Origin: Sarcocystis neurona
Lineage: Eukaryota; Apicomplexa; Conoidasida; Eucoccidiorida; Sarcocystidae
NCBI GenBank assembly: GCA_000727475.1
Contig: KL647289.1
Location: 4,158,019 to 4,222,018 of the forward strand
Length of the DNA: 64,000 nt
Reading direction: 5' to 3'
How positions within the stretch are numbered: the first letter of the stretch is position 1; every line of letters begins with the position of its first letter. The notes under the pieces were generated by a model. It did no database searches, had not been told where the DNA came from, and saw only the letters and a list, made by a program, of their open reading frames with translations. Below are positions 36,301 to 51,300 of this stretch, one piece after another. The translations under genes were made by a program, and so were the position numbers.

Positions 36301-39300
36301 CCAGAGGGGCAGTAGAGGCCCCTGGCCTCCAGGAGAAGTTGTGAAAACAGATACATATATATATGTATATATACATATATATTCATTATATATATGCAAG
36401 CCAGTGGTGCAGCACGTGTTCGTGTCCCGCAGCAGGAGCGGTGCGTATGTATATATATATATATGTATACGTGGAAGCACGGGCGTGCCGTGAACAAATG
36501 TAGACGCTCGTGTACCGGATATCTCACTGTGGTGGACGCAGGCGTGCACGGACGAGCGTGCAGCTGTATTAGAAGGCGAAACAGGCCAAGACATAGGCTT
36601 CGACTACAACAGAGAGAAACCGAGTGTTGCAGGTGGCACACAGCAGAGCGGCAGTGAAGACGGCAGAGCTTCCGAGGAAGCGTCGGCAGCGGTGTACACG
36701 TGAAGAGCGAAAAGCCACGGTGGCCGCCAAAGAATGACCACGGGCAGCAAGCAGCCGCAGGAAAAACTGAGAAGCAGAAGCAGCGATAGCAAAGCGAGGC
36801 ACCGCAGGGACGCAGGATGTGGGAAGGAATCGAAGCAGACGCGCGGCCGGGGCACAAAAAACGTGGAAAGCAGCACCTCTCTCTGGACGCAGGCGAGTTC
36901 CGAGAGTTGAAGAAAACGCAGAAGCACAAGCGAGTGTGCAGGGGGAGCCCGACCAAGGCAAGCCACCTCCAGATGCCGAGAAGGTCCCGGGTGAGGGACA
37001 AGAGAGAGAAGCAAAGGAGTGGACGAGAAATGCACGCGAACACGCAGGGGGGACAACAAGCAGCAGCAGAAGTGATACAGCTTGCGAGCCTTGCAAGTTA
37101 CATGATGGGGAAGAAGAACACACATACACACACAGACAGAGGAGCAGCAGACGAAGACGTTGACGAGGCAGAGAAGTAGGGAGAAACGTGACACGTTGGT
37201 AGGACGCATGAGGACAATGCTTCAGCGACGGGAGGCGCTCCTTCAGCAGCGTGACAGCAGCGGTCCACGCGCGACTTTGAAAGCCAGAGACGCGTAGAGA
37301 GACGGAGACTCAGAGACGCACAGGAACGTGAGAAAGCGAGGGGAAGAAACGGTAGCTTTGGCGTTGTACAAGAGGCACCGAAGAAGCAGAAGACGCGTAG
37401 ACCTTTGCAGCGCAGATGAGTGCTTGTGCGTGGGATTTTGTTGTCGATGGGTCAAAGAAGCAGAGAGGACACTTCCACACAAGGCGAGAGTTTTTAACGG
37501 GAAAAAGGGACGTTGCTGCTGTGAGTTGCCATTATGCTGGACACGTGCGTGCAAGGCGGGAAGTTTGCGAGGCTGAAGGAAGTCGGCCGACGAGCGCACT
37601 ACAGCAAAAGGGGCAGCTTTTGGGATGAAGCACGTCACCCCCACACACATCCCCAAGCAGCGCCGACGACGGCAAGACGGCCGCGACGACGGAGGGGGGG
37701 GCAACGGCCAGAGACGTGTGTTCGTCGAGCAGAAGGCGGTGAAGAAGAGGACTGGAGAAGCTACAGACATTCGTAGACATGAGAGATCGGTCACACATCT
37801 GATATACACGGATGAGACAGTAGTAGACACGCTGACGCTCCTGAAAACGCAGAAAGCGACGGGAAACACACAAGGGTTCAAGGGCAAGCGTAAGATGAAT
37901 CGGGTAGGGAGAAAAAGCAAGCGGTGCGCTAAATGCACTTGGGAGGGACAGCGTCGTACTTTCGCCGCAGACTGGAGCGGAGAAACGGTGTCGGGCAGCA
38001 TGCGACGCAGCGGCACCGGTGGGTCGAAGGGGATGCAGAAGTTCTGCTGCGCAAGTCTGGCGTTCTCTTGCTGCAGGAACAACACTCCAGCAACAACGCA
38101 CTCCGAAGATACGCACAAATCCAGCGCCGGCAGCTGCTCATCAGCGGCAGCAGGACGGCAGGCGTTGGCAGCAAACGCACGCAGTAGACGAGCATCGACG
38201 CAGAACTGCGGTGCTCGGGGGGTAGGTGAGCGTCTGTGTATACGTGTCCCCAGGAGTCCCTCAGAAGAGTCACAGCAGGCTTGGGCACTCGCGCAGAAAC
38301 AGACGAACGCTTTTTACGCCTGGTATGCATGGATAATACTCGACTCTTCTATAGTTTGACAGCTACATATATGTATGCTATAGTCACAGCTACCGAGGAA
38401 AACGAGAGACAAAAACGCCTCGCACAGGCAGGCACAAATACCGATGTAACATACAGCTTCGGCCGAAGAAACACGGGGTTAACAAGAACTCTAAGGATCC
38501 ACAGACGGCTACGTCTATGACTTACATATATGTACGCGGCCACGTGTCTAGCAGGAGAAAGAAACAGGCACAAGAAGAAGAAAAGTACGTACACAGCACC
38601 CGAGTATGTGTATATATATATATATATAGCAGACATGCAGGGAAGACGCATCGCCGTGTGTACGACTTCTGCACTCTGTTTGCACAGACCTGTTGCCAGG
38701 CCGTCCCTGCAACTCACACGAAACCACCACAACAGCAACGACAGCTTCTCCTGCATGCTCCTCATTGTCACGCGTCCTCCTACACATGGAAGGACTTCTC
38801 CCCCAAGGAACGTCCCCCCCTCACTTCTGCACCCACGCGCGCACATCCGTGGCACCGCCCCCCGCCCTACTCGCTAAGTGTTTCTCCTTAGTTGCTTCTT
38901 CGCGGCGGCCCCCATCCTGCTGTTTCTCTCGCATCGCTGGGACAGCTGCTGACACGCCGTCCCCAATTCCCCTGCCACCACGGTAACCAACGTTGCTGCC
39001 TCGCACACCCGTCCTTTTCCGCGTCTGCGACTGCTTCTCCTTTTCCTGCGTCAGGACTCGCCCCCGCGCTCGCCCTGCTGCCGTCGGCACTGCGGCCCTA
39101 GGTGCTGCTCACTCCGCGGCACCCCAGGCGGTGCTCTCGACGTACGTGTGTTGGCACTGCTGCTGCCGCAACCCACAGAGTCGCAACTGCGATGAACTGC
39201 TGTGTGTGACGGATATGAAGAAGGTGCAGTGCAGGTGGACACGCCATGCGTAGCCGCGCGTATTTTTCTGGGGAACTGATGCCTCGGGGCCACCCAGCGA

Positions 39301-42300
39301 TTATCCCTGACGTCGTCTTCGACCGACAGCACGGTCCGCAGCATATACGCAGAGGACGTTTGCGAGAGAGAGAGAGGAAGAATGCCCCTTTGTGTGTGTG
39401 AAGAGAAGTGTACGTACAGTACAAACAATGTCCCTTACACGTGCTGCGAACGTCTGTGGGAGTCTTGTGGAAAGGGTTCCTTACCAGCGGCGCTGCAGAG
39501 TTAGCTACACACAGAGACACACACCCACGCAGGTTGACGCCCTTATGCACAAAAGTAGACACCGAGGAGTTCTTCATTAACGGGGGCAAGCAGCGGTTAA
39601 TCTGCTGGCAAGAGACGGTTCGCAACAGGAGGAAGTTTTCGACACGTACGTGTGCAACTTGCTGCACTGCCGCCCGCAGGTAGGCTTTCCGGTCCGCAGC
39701 GGGAAGGCTCCGCGCTGCGCCGCTGAACGAGGAAAGGGACACCCAGAACGACAGCTGGTGCAGCAGCAGCTGGCGCTGACGCTCAGGCAGAGCAGCCAGG
39801 ACGGCCTTCTGCAATCGCAGACACTTCGCGGGGAAGCCGTTGCTGCCGAGCTCTTGTGCCTGCAGCGGAGAAAACAACGGCACAAACATCAGCCACGCAG
39901 AAGCGTTGCAAGCAGCAGCGTTGCACGCAGCAGCAACACGTCGAGACGGCGCTGTCAGCTGCACCAGTGATAGAGGAGGGACTGCAGGGATGTCTCGGCT
40001 ACAGCTGCAGCACGGGCGATGACGGCGCAATAGCAGCTGCACGGAGCAGCAGCCCCAGCAGCAGCAACTTGAGCGAGACGCGTTGCAGAGAGACGAACAG
40101 CAGCACGCTCGGTGCGTGAAGACATCGGATCCGGGCACTGGACTGTTCGGCACAGAAGTGTGGACGTGCGGAGCGTAGAGAGCTTGGAAGAGAACCGGAC
40201 TCTTCCGCTCCAGCCGGAGGGCAGTTGCGTTTGCGTATGTCGCCGCCGTCGCACAGGTCTATACATGTATATACTCATGGAAAAATGTATATTTTCACCT
40301 GAAACTGCGGGCAGCTCGGTTGCGTGTGCACCCACATTTGCAGAAACACATTACTAACTGCCTGTTCGCTCTCTCTAGATACATATATATATATATATAC
40401 GTGTGTCTGTTGTTTCGCAGATGCCTACAAACGTATACATATGCAGGCGTATAGAGGGAGATAGTGCGAGGGAGAGGCTGACGTGCACTGCCCGCTCTCT
40501 CTGCTCCACACAGTTACACGCGGCAAACGTGGGGAGAACTCATATGCAAGGCGGCAGGCGCGCGCCCAGCAAAATTCAGATGTCTCCCTGCTGCAGCTCG
40601 TACACGGCCCAGAGGCGTCTTACGACGACGGCCGCATGTTCCTCATGCGTCCCCCCCTGCAGAGACGTGTACGCATATACGCGGACGTGTCCACAGTTTC
40701 GCACAGAGACAGACACGCCTCGCCACAAACAGACATATACATAGACATATTTGTAGACAAATGTATCCACGTATCGATCGATCGGCCTACCTACCTGTTT
40801 CTCTCTCTCTTTGTATATATACATATACATATGTCGGAACATATGTTTATCTATCCATCGTTTCTTCCTGCATATATATATATATCTTTGCAGGCCAATC
40901 CCTTATCTGTCCATCGGTGTATCCGTGTGCCTCTCCTTCTCTATGAATATATGCACGTGGACGTATTTGTCTGTCGGCCTATCAATCTGTCTCCCCCTCT
41001 AAGTACGTATCGTGAGAGACACAGAACAGGCACACACCCGCCGACACTGGGACGTGAAAAAGGACGTTCTTCTTCCTTAGTTCTTCCGTACGTGCGTGAA
41101 TTCTTCTCGCGGAGTCCACCCCGGACATTTCCACACATGCAGGCACGCATACTAGAACCGGCCTACGTGCTTCCTTGCCTCCTTCCGTAGAGATAATGTC
41201 GCAGATTACAACGCAAGAATGTACGCCGTGAATACCTTCTGAGGGGAACACAGCTACACGGAGGGGCGCCTGCTGAAGAATCGATCACCAGCCTTCTGCT
41301 CTCTGCCAACTGCCCGAGTGACTCTCTGCTACAGCCTGTTGCTGGAGCCAGTCTGGATGCACGCGGGAACTCACACGGCACTCTGTGTCGAGGTGCAGGA
41401 GCTCAAGGAGAGCGCAGGTGAGGCTTCCATTGCACACCGTGGCCTGCTGCAGCAGCAGCTGCTCTACACGTTGGCCGACATCTACGCGGAGGAGCTGCAG
41501 CAGCTGCGGCAGCAGCAGACGTCCACGTATGTGTAGAGGATATCCTGCGACGCAGCGGCAGCTGAAGGCGCGCAGCAGCGAGCAGAACATGCCAGCAGCA
41601 CCCAGCGCAGTGCCACGCGAAGAAGTGAGGTGCTCCTGGTTTTGCTGTGTTGACAGGGCTGCTGCAAGCGCCGCAGTAGACCTCGACTCCGCCTCCGCCA
41701 GAGCGTGGAATGCTGCAGCTGCTGCACGTTCTTCTTCCCGCGCTACAGCAGCGCAGCCGGGTGGAAGGCAGTCGGCGTAGACGGCGCCTTCGGCAGCTCC
41801 CGGCGAAGCGCTTGTCTTTGGCCCTGTTTCCGCTGCTTCTGTTTCTGCAGCTGCTGACGGTCTTGCGCCTGCTAGTGCCGTCGCAGCAGCAGCAGCAGAT
41901 TCTTCCGATCGGTTTGCCAGAAGAGCGGCTCCGGCGGTCACATCAGGGGCCAGCAGACGCAGTAGCAAAGTAAGAGGCAGGCGCCAGCAGTAAATAAATA
42001 TCTGCCGCTGCAGCAGAAAGAGATTCACAGGCTCTTCTGACAGAGCACTTAGATGCGCTCGGTGCTCCGGCCTGCCGCGGTTGCTTCTTTTTGCTGCAAG
42101 GCACCGACGCAGAAATTGCTGTTGAAGACGCAGCACGCGGAATCGAGCTTTTCTGTTGCTGTTGGTGGTGCGCCTCACCCTGGCACTCCTGCGGTCCACC
42201 TGCACTGCTTCCAGCAGAGAGGATGAATGCGGCAGCGCTCGGCGCCGACAAAAAGACGGCGGGGAAGACACAAGGCGAGCAGGACCAGGAGCTGAAACAG

Positions 42301-45300
42301 AAGGTTCCAGCAGCGCAAGACTGCTGCTGCTGTTGGACAGACCCAGACGAACGGGAGACGCCTCTAATAAACGCGACAGCAACCGCCAGACCCACTCTCC
42401 GCACGCAGGGTCCCCCACCTGCGATTGCAGCAGCAGCACCTCCAGTTGACTGCTGCTGCAGCCGGCTCGCGTCAGCAGCTGCTCGCGGAGGCAAGAACTG
42501 AGCAGGCAACAGCAGCAAATAGCAGTCTGCAAGAGCAGCACTTTGCATGTGTCTGGAGTCTGAGACAGCAAACAGCAGCTTGCCACCGACAGCGAAAACA
42601 GAACAACGGTTCTCGCAGGCAGCCAAAGACAACGTAAGCATATATTGACAAGGTGCACTGCCGCCCACATAGAAATGAATGCATCCCACAACCCGCTGCA
42701 CCAGCACATCCACTCGATTCAGCAAAGATGATGGAGCAGCAGCACGTAACAGCAGCAGCACGTAAGAGCTGCAGCCACAGCGACCAGCAGCTGCACCTGT
42801 CACATGCGAAGCCAGAGTCCAGACGCAACAGCCGCAGAATGCAGTCCACCACTGCAGCATCCAGCAGCGTCTTCACCCTGGCATACGCAGAAGACAAAGA
42901 AAGGAAGCAAAAAAAACCGAAGAAAACTCTGGTGCGAGACCTCCTTTCCCCGTCTGGTACCGCTGCTGCTGCTGCTGCTGTGGTGCTGCTCCCGCTGCTG
43001 CTTGGAGGAAGACACGTGACGAAGACATCCGCACAAAAACGAAGACGCTAACGAATACGCGGCAAAGGAGAAAACGCATGCAGTCCCAACTGCTCGTGCG
43101 GGCGCAACGCAGTACACAAGCTCATCCAATGTAGTACACCGGAAAGCAAAGCATCTGTGTGATATCCTCCTCGCCTGGCTTCGACGTGCTGTCACAAAGG
43201 CAGGGCAACATCTTGGGAATATTGAGGAAAATCATACGACAAGTTCATTTTTCCGACCCTTCGAGAACGCCGACAGCTGCAGAGGCCGCAGCAGCCACTG
43301 CCGACCCATCAACAGCTGGCAGAACGCAACAGGCGGTCAGGCAGCGGCAGAACTACGGTCGAGCCGAAAAGGGAAAATGTCTACGCATCTCAGTCACGCA
43401 GAAGCATCTGCATGCAAAAGTAAGACAAAGCTGAGTGCGTGCTGCCGAGCCTCACTGCAGCTCTCTCCTCTGTGTCGCGCGCCTCAATGCCTCTCCCAAC
43501 AAAATCGACAACGCGAGGGCTCTGCCGGAAGGTCTCGCTGATGTAGACGTGTTTCTACATATTTTTCCGTCCCTCCCTCTGTGTGTATTTATAGATATAC
43601 ATGTATATATGTCTATATATACGCATACAAGTCGAAAGCTTTGCCCGAGTGTCTCCATGGCATACACGTATATCTATGCAGTAGTCTTTTTCTCTTTCCG
43701 TCTCTCTCTCCTGTGCACGTACATATACACACGTGTGTGGATGGCTCTGTGTCAGGATGTCTGGACGATATATATGTGGGTCAAGTTACGTTTTTGTCTC
43801 TCTATCTCTCCGTGTATACGTGTATACGTATATATCGCTCTGGCACACACACAGGCCCGTTTTATCTCATCGTATACACAGCGCTTTGGTGCAGATCCTG
43901 TTAAAATTTTCTTCCACGTAGAGTTAGACGTGTCGGTGCGAGTTCGCGGTTGACGGACGGAGGTGACACACGGAGAGGCGAGAGGAGAGGCCGACGCTTG
44001 TACTTCCGCATGTGCGGATGAAGTCAGCTAATAGCAGAGGGGCAGCCCACGTGCACGGCCTGAGCGTGAAGCGGCGCAGAGGAAGCAGGGGGAACCTCAC
44101 ACGCCGCACGCGCGTGGAAACCTACGTGTGTGTGTGTGCATCTGTCAGCGCTACATGCGTGCACGCACACGCAAATATAGAGGAATGCAGACAACGCAGG
44201 GGTAGATTCCAACGCCGCATAAGGTATGCGGGTATGAACGTACATCCCCGCCCTACTGCCTATTCAGACCCGTATCCACAGAGAGAGACAGAGAGAAACA
44301 CACAGCGACTTGGTAGAGCAGCAGCCTGCGACAGACCGCAGTCTGGTGCGGAGCAGCGGGGAGAGCCCGACTACCGATCACCTGGCGACGGCCGCGGGGG
44401 GGGGAGGGGGGAACATAAAAAACGTGCTGCACGAAAGTCTCTACGCGGAAATGCGCAGACATGCGTAGGATACACACAGGAGAGTCGGCTTTGGTGCGGG
44501 GGACTGAGCACCAGCAGCGGCAGGAGCGCAGCAGGCAGCAGGACACAGGCGCTGTGGTGTGGCTTGCCTGTGAAGGAGCATTTCTGGGGACCAGGCGAAG
44601 CGGTGGGCTGCAGCAGCGAGGAGTTCGATATCGATACTACTCTGCAACAGCGACGCATCGTCCACCCGGCCTGCTGCTTGCATCCCAGGCGCTCCTGCGC
44701 TCTTGGACGTTTTCTTTCGCCTGAATCGCGACCGCCAGCGCAGGGGCCTGCTGGCGTCGTCGCTGATCTCTCTAGCACGCGGTTTCCTGTCAGCCTTCGT
44801 AAGCTTCCTCTCCGCGCTTCGAGAGACGAAGAAACTCTGCGGCGGTGCTGCAGAAAGCCGTGCCGTGTTCCTCTCCTCACAACTTCGCAGCTCCACTGAC
44901 GCGGGCGCTGCCGTTCGGCGACCCCAAAGACCTTCCTCTTGCGCAGCAGCTCGTCGACTGGCGCGTTCAGTCCCCGAAGGTAGACCTGCTGCTGCTGCGT
45001 CTCTCTGCAGAAGCGCGGCGCTCCCTCTCGTTGCTGGCGCTTCTTCTGCTGCGTCTCGGGGCAGGAGCGCTGTACGTACGGCTGTAGGAGAAGCCACAGC
45101 AGCAGCAGCCAGAGCACCTCTGGAAGATAAACGAGCTGCTGAGGTGGCACGTTGAATCACAGATTGATATGCTGTAGAATTACGGGAGCGTGGTGCTCTG
45201 CTGATTTCTTCCTTGTGCTGCAGTGCAGCAGGCGGTGCGGCGCAGCCGACTTCCGCGTGCTCCCTGAAGAAAAGTTCTTCAGGTTCGAACACCACGTTAC

Positions 45301-48300
45301 TGCTGCTTCGGCTGGAAACGTCGGCGCTGCTGACCCAGTTCTGTTCTGCACTGCTGCCGCTCTGACTAGCGGCGCTGCTGTGCAAGCCGCTGTTGCTGCA
45401 TTGGCTGCTGCTGCTGTTGTTGCTGCAGCTGCTGTTCCGCCTGCTGCTACGGGAGCTACTGCCGGCGCGGACGCCTCGCTCCTCGCTGTCACAGCCGGGG
45501 TCCACAGGCTTGCTGCTGCGGTTGCCAGAGTACTTGTTGAGCACCTTTAGGCGAGCCAGGCTACACAAAGAATTAATGGAAAGAAAAGATGGAAAGGCAA
45601 AGCGCCTGTCGTTCACCTGCTTCCCTGTTCGATAGCCCCTCTCCCCCCTCTCACTATCCTGCTGGCCGCGTTGCTTTGGCTGCAGGGGAACCCCGCCCTC
45701 TTCCACAGAAGCGGAACGCCCAAGGTAGACAGCAGCTGGGACTGCTACTGCGGCCGCAGCAGCCACGCTCACGCTGGAGTGTCTGCCTACGTTGCCTCTT
45801 CCACCGCATGTTAGTATGCCGTTATCCTCGCGTGTTGTCGCAGGTCCGAACACTGCTTCTGCTGGAGGCGGTGGGGGAAGCTGTCCTTTTGGAGGATCGG
45901 CAAGCGCGCGTATTGCTGCGGATGGAGAAGCATCTGATTCTCGCTTTTTACTTGGTAGCATCGTTCTCGTATCTGTTCTTGAGCTCGCGACTGCTGCGCC
46001 TGGGTTTATCTGAACTGCGTCAGCGACGTCTTCCTCGTCTGCTGCCACTGCTGCAGGCAGCGCAGTTGTTTCTGGCGTCGCTCTTGCTGCCGCGTGGACA
46101 GCGTCTGCCAACAGGGTGTCGCTGCCGGCGTGCGCTGCAAGAGAGTCCCCACACCACGGCGCAGTGCAACCACTTGCAGCAGGCCTTCGGTATGCTGTCC
46201 TCGCTTCTTCGTCCCTGCTATCTTCCTGCAGCGCCTCAGGCACACCACAGGGCTCTGTAGCATCTACGAACAGCTCGTCCCGCGACTGGTGTTGTGTCAG
46301 CTCGCCAGGAAATCCTAAGGGCACTGCTGTCTCTTCACCAAGTTTCTGTATTTGTTGACGCGCGACAGTACCACAAGATTGACGTTCAGCAGTGACAGGT
46401 GGCGGCCGCACGTCCTCCTGACAGAGTAGAGCCGAGCGCGACCCTACAACAGCAGCAGCAGCTGCAGCGGATGGCACAGCTGGAACTGCTACTGCTTGCG
46501 CAGCTATATCAGGCGCTGCTGCTGGTGCTAGCGCCGGAAGGAAGCTGCGTGCTGTCGGTGCCGGTGCCACTACTGCGAGTCCAGTTGCGGGCCCTGGAGC
46601 TGCCATCTGCACGATGCCCGCTCGCCGTCCCGCCGCTGCGGCTCCTGCAGAAGCGCCCGCAGCGCGCCTCGACAGCTGTCCCGCCTGCCTGTCCACAGCC
46701 GCTTGTCGGTCCCAGCAGGCTAAGCGTTCTACTTCATCGACCAGCAGCATGCGTAGCAGCTCTGCAGGCAGACGGCGCCACGCTTCCACGCCGCGGCTCC
46801 AGCTGCTGCTGCAAAACTTGCTGGTGAAGAGAGGGTCCCGCGGTTTCTCGCTCCCACTTTGTGCTACAGCAGGAGCCACAGTAGTCCTAGCAGCAGTAGG
46901 ACAAGCAAACATGAACAGCAAGTTGCCTTGTCGGGCCAGCAGCGACGTATCGTCAGCAGGCGGCGATTGGAGCGGACGCTGCCTCCTCTTCCGTCGACGC
47001 AGCACGCGGCACCAGTTTTCGTCCGACGCGCTGCCGGGCGGCGGTTGTTGCATAGGCAGACCGACAAGCTGCAGCAACATTCTCGCCAAAGGCAGCAGAC
47101 GAGCCCTTGCTCTTCCATCTCTCGCCAAAGGAGCGTCTCCAAAGTCGTCTCTGCATGCAAGGTCGATAGAGCTGCCACTCTCGAAGCTCTCCCACACTTC
47201 AGCGCTGCTAGTAGGGCTGCTCTGCTGCGCTGCTCTGGTGTAGCTGTTTCTGTCCTTGTGCGCGCTCCGCCCGTGTTGTCCTCCACACGGACTGGACGCC
47301 GCGGGTTTCCGCGTTATGCGTGAGACAAGTAAGCGGTATTTCTCGTGAGAGCAGCACGCAGGATCTTCTCTTGGAAAAGGGTCTCTCTGGCCCCGTCTCG
47401 CGTCCTCGTGGCGCTTGGTTGTCGTGTGGACGAGTTCCCTTTTAAAGGTCCCGTCCTGATGCTGCTGCGCTTGAGGGTGCTCCCCCAGCTCCTGCTGCTG
47501 TCCCTGCTGTTGTTGCTGTCGCCCGTGCAGGTGGTCCTGCTGCTTCCAGCGTTGCCAGTCGGCTTGTTGCCGCCGTCGTTGGTGCCGCCCTCGCTGTTGC
47601 TGGTGCACTAGGCACGAACAGCTGGAAACCCACAGCTGAGGTGGGGGCCTCTTGAGGAACGTTAGCAGCGCACCCAGGCAGCCAGCAAGCATGAGTCGGC
47701 GGCTGCGTTGCACCCAGCAGATGCAACAGGAGCAGCAGATCCCTACGGCAGCATCAGGAAGCGAAGTTGAGTAGGATGCGTTGTGTGCCGCCACTACCAC
47801 GGCGTCAAAGTCCTCCCTGTCACCTTCCACTTCGGTCAGAATCTCACGTGCGCGCCTTCTTCGGGAAAGAGCAGTGTCGCTGCCGCCTGTTTCTCTCGAC
47901 ACCCTTGCAGCAGACCTCCCTGCATGCAGCAGTCGTGACAGCAGCAACTCTCCGCTGCACGGGCTAGGCGATCCACGGCAGCAGCTGAAAATATCAGCTA
48001 CTGCCGCAGCCCCCGCACGTGACCTGCTGCAGTGTGCTCGTGCTGCCTGCCTCTGCTGCTCGCTGGCAGGTGTGCCCCTGGCGTTCCCCGCGTTCGGCTG
48101 GAGAAACAGGTGATGCGGATGGAGCAGAGCAGCTTGCCACCACAGCTGCTGTCCCGCTTCTGCACCGTGCTGCAGCGCTGGAGTGGACCGGGCGGCTGCA
48201 GCCTCTAAGGTCGCCTCTGCCTTAATATGTGCTGCTCCTGACGGCGGAGCACCAGCACACGTCGAGCTGATGAGATCTGCAGGAGCGGGCAAATACGAGA

Positions 48301-51300
48301 AGCCACTGTTTGTCGTCGTTCCGCCTCTCCCGGGCACCGCAGCAGCAATGTTGCACGCAGCATCAGCATACAGCAGCGGAAAGACAGCAGCACTTCTCCT
48401 TTCCATACCAGAATGAGACAGCCGAAAGTCTAGGAGCGAAACTGACGAAATCCCTCTGGCAACAGCACCGGTGTCTTGCTGCTGCTGCGGCGTGGTGGGC
48501 AACGCCAAGGGGGAGCACTCGTAGAACGAGAGAGCAGCAAACGGTTCGCGCAGAGCCTGCAGTAACAGGAGCATCCACACCTCGACAGCAGCAGGCGAGT
48601 GCTGTCGACCGCACATGGAGCTCGCTGGACTGCCTTCTGCAGGAGGAACACCCAAGCTGCAGCCAACGAGGCTGCACCGTGAGGCAAGTCCGGCCAAGAT
48701 ATACTCCCCGCAGCTGCTGAAGCCGTTGCTCCGTTGCTGTTCACACGTAAGAACTGCGCTTGCGACCAGCAGCTGAGCAGCAAAAGCCTGAGATATCTCC
48801 CAGCCCTCACGCTGCAACTGCTGCACCTCTGCCACTGCGTCTGCTAGTGTTGTTGCGTCTGTTCCCACTGCGGCATCCGCGAGGGCTACCGCCCTCTCGC
48901 CCACAGCTGCTGCGTCGCAAGCTGCTGGTGTACGCTGCAGCGGCGAGGAGAAGGCAACAACAGGAGCAGCATTTGTTGCTGTTTTGTTGTCGAGATGTGA
49001 TCCTGAGTAAAAGGCGGCAGCAACGGTGCTCTGCTCCCTGGCCGTCTCCTCACGTCGGGCAGCGTACAGCCCTGACAGTGCTGCAGTTCCCTCAGCGCTC
49101 AGCAGGAGCGCAGCGAGCGTCGGGGGCTCTTCCATGGCGCTACGCTCGTGTATATGTGCGCACGGAGTCGCAGCTGTTCGCAGCGACCCACGAGCAGCAG
49201 CAGCAACCCCAGACGCACCGGCAGCAACGCAAGCTTGCTGCTGTTGCCTGCACCGCTCTGGCAGGGGACGACGCGAAAAACGCGAGAGCAAGCGACTGCA
49301 CATCTTCCACAGCAGCACTGCCTTCTGCTCTCTCTGCCTTTGCATTCTGTTGCGGGGACGGTGGTTATCAGGAGAACTGATGCCGCTCCGGCACCTGCTG
49401 CAGTCGCTTCTCTGGCTGCGCTGCTTCACTGGCAGTGCGGCGTGTGCTGTTGTTATGGGTGAGACGCACTTTGCAGCAGCGGCCACTGCACGCGTTGACG
49501 CCTTGGCGGTAGCGGCTGCTGCGCCAGCTGCAACTGCAGCAGCCGCCATCGCCGCCGCGGAGCAGCCGCGGCCCCAGGATTGAAGTGGGAGCGAGGAGCC
49601 CTCTAAATAAGAAGGAGGGAAACTCGGTCTCACTTGAGCAAGAGGCGCTAAGGCGACAGACGCCACCAGCAACTCCCGCTGTACCTCCTGCATCAGCGGC
49701 TGCACGCGGTGTACGTACACCCCTTTGGGTGTGCGAAGCGCAGCGCTAGCACCCCATAACCCCGCAAAAGTACCGGCCCCCGTGTAAGGAGCATCGAGAT
49801 CTTCGCGTGGCACTTCCTGCAGGAATGTGGCAGACTCTCCGGAGGCTGCTGCTTCCATGCTGCCCTCCAAGTCGGCCGCAAAGCCAAGGTGCTGCTCAAG
49901 AATAGTGTGAATGGCTGCACGCCAGTTGCTGCTCACGGTGGATAGCAGAAGCCGCTGTGTCGTGTGATGCAGCGCAGGCAGAAACTCCCCAGCATTTCGG
50001 CAGGCGCCGTACAAGTCGTACCTCGCGGACTCCTCAACGCAACACCAGTGACTCATCAGCAACACCCACAGCCACACAGGAGATGCAGCAGCCACCGCAG
50101 CTGCGTCCTGCTGCACCACGAGGTGCGTCTGCAGCAGTTCCACAGCAGCTATCGCAGGTTGCAGCAGCTCTGCTGCAGATGCCTGATCTTCAGGCTCTGT
50201 CGTAAAACCCTGCTCCAGCTTCGTACGCCCGCTGGGACCGGCAGCACCAGCACACCAGCAGCAACCACCCGCATGGGAACGGATTCCGCACGTGCCACAG
50301 GAGTCAGGACCAGTCGATGGGACACCACAGCAGTTGCGGCGCAGGCGGACCACAGCTGCAGTCCATACAATGGCAGCAGCCCAAAGAGCAGCAGACGCTG
50401 CTGTCTGTGGCTGGACGGCGACGTGGTCGTGCGCGTGGCCCTGTAAGTGGAGAACACCTGCATCGCTGCCCAGAACGTCAGGCACAAAAATGGCGTGTAG
50501 GGATTCCAGCAATGTTCCGGGTGCCGTCGTCGTTGCTGTCCTCGGCCCATTATTAGCAAAACTTCCTGTCGATCCAGAGGATGGTGCTGGGTCGCAGCTG
50601 CCCCGCCACAAGGCCTCAGAAAAACAGACCCCTGCTGCCGCGCGCACGGCTTCTTGCTCAGACTCCACCGATCGAGCATCCCCCAAGCGTTGGTCCGGAG
50701 ACAGCCGCTGTCGCAGCAAAGACTGCTGCAAAAGTCGCACAGCAGCTGCAGCAGCCCGTGCACTGGCGGTGGTCCAGCAGCTGGGGAGTTGCCCAGCAGC
50801 CGCAGCAGCAAGCAAGCAGTCAAGGACGACGTACGGGGAGCCGTTCCCCGTCTTCGCAGCAGCTGATGTTGCCGGCGTCGCGACGGCGACCAAAAAAGCG
50901 TACCTGCTGCCGCTGTCGCTGTTGCGGAGATTCGTTGTTGGTGACCAGCACCGCTCTGGCAAGACTCCTGCTGCTGCTCCGGCGGGGGGCACCGGGCACG
51001 GGAAGGAGACACGGGCCGCATCACCGCTGTCGTCACTCTTGCTGTTGACGACCCCTGGTGCAGGGCCGTACTGCTCTACCCCCCGTTGCTGCTGCTGCTG
51101 CGGACACCAGGGGGAGAAACACTTCAGCAGCAAGCGCCAGCAGAGACGCAGAATACCAGCCCGTGTACATACTGCAACTGGCTGCGTTGACGTACCGTCA
51201 GCAACTAGCGGCCGGTGATGTCGTTGGGAATAAGTGCCAATCCACCCAGCAAGTCCTGCAGCTGCTGCGCCTGAATCCGCAGAATTCTGCTGCGGCTGTC

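Noticed and set aside
36817..37179. 120-residue + strand Lys/Arg/Glu-rich frame
   Set aside because: It is antisense to the long pyrimidine-rich part of a kinase intron. The purine bias explains the composition.
42091..42501. + strand Gln/Ala frames opposite the kinase helical exon
   Set aside because: They are triplet-repeat shadows. The - strand frame carries the conserved PIK motifs.
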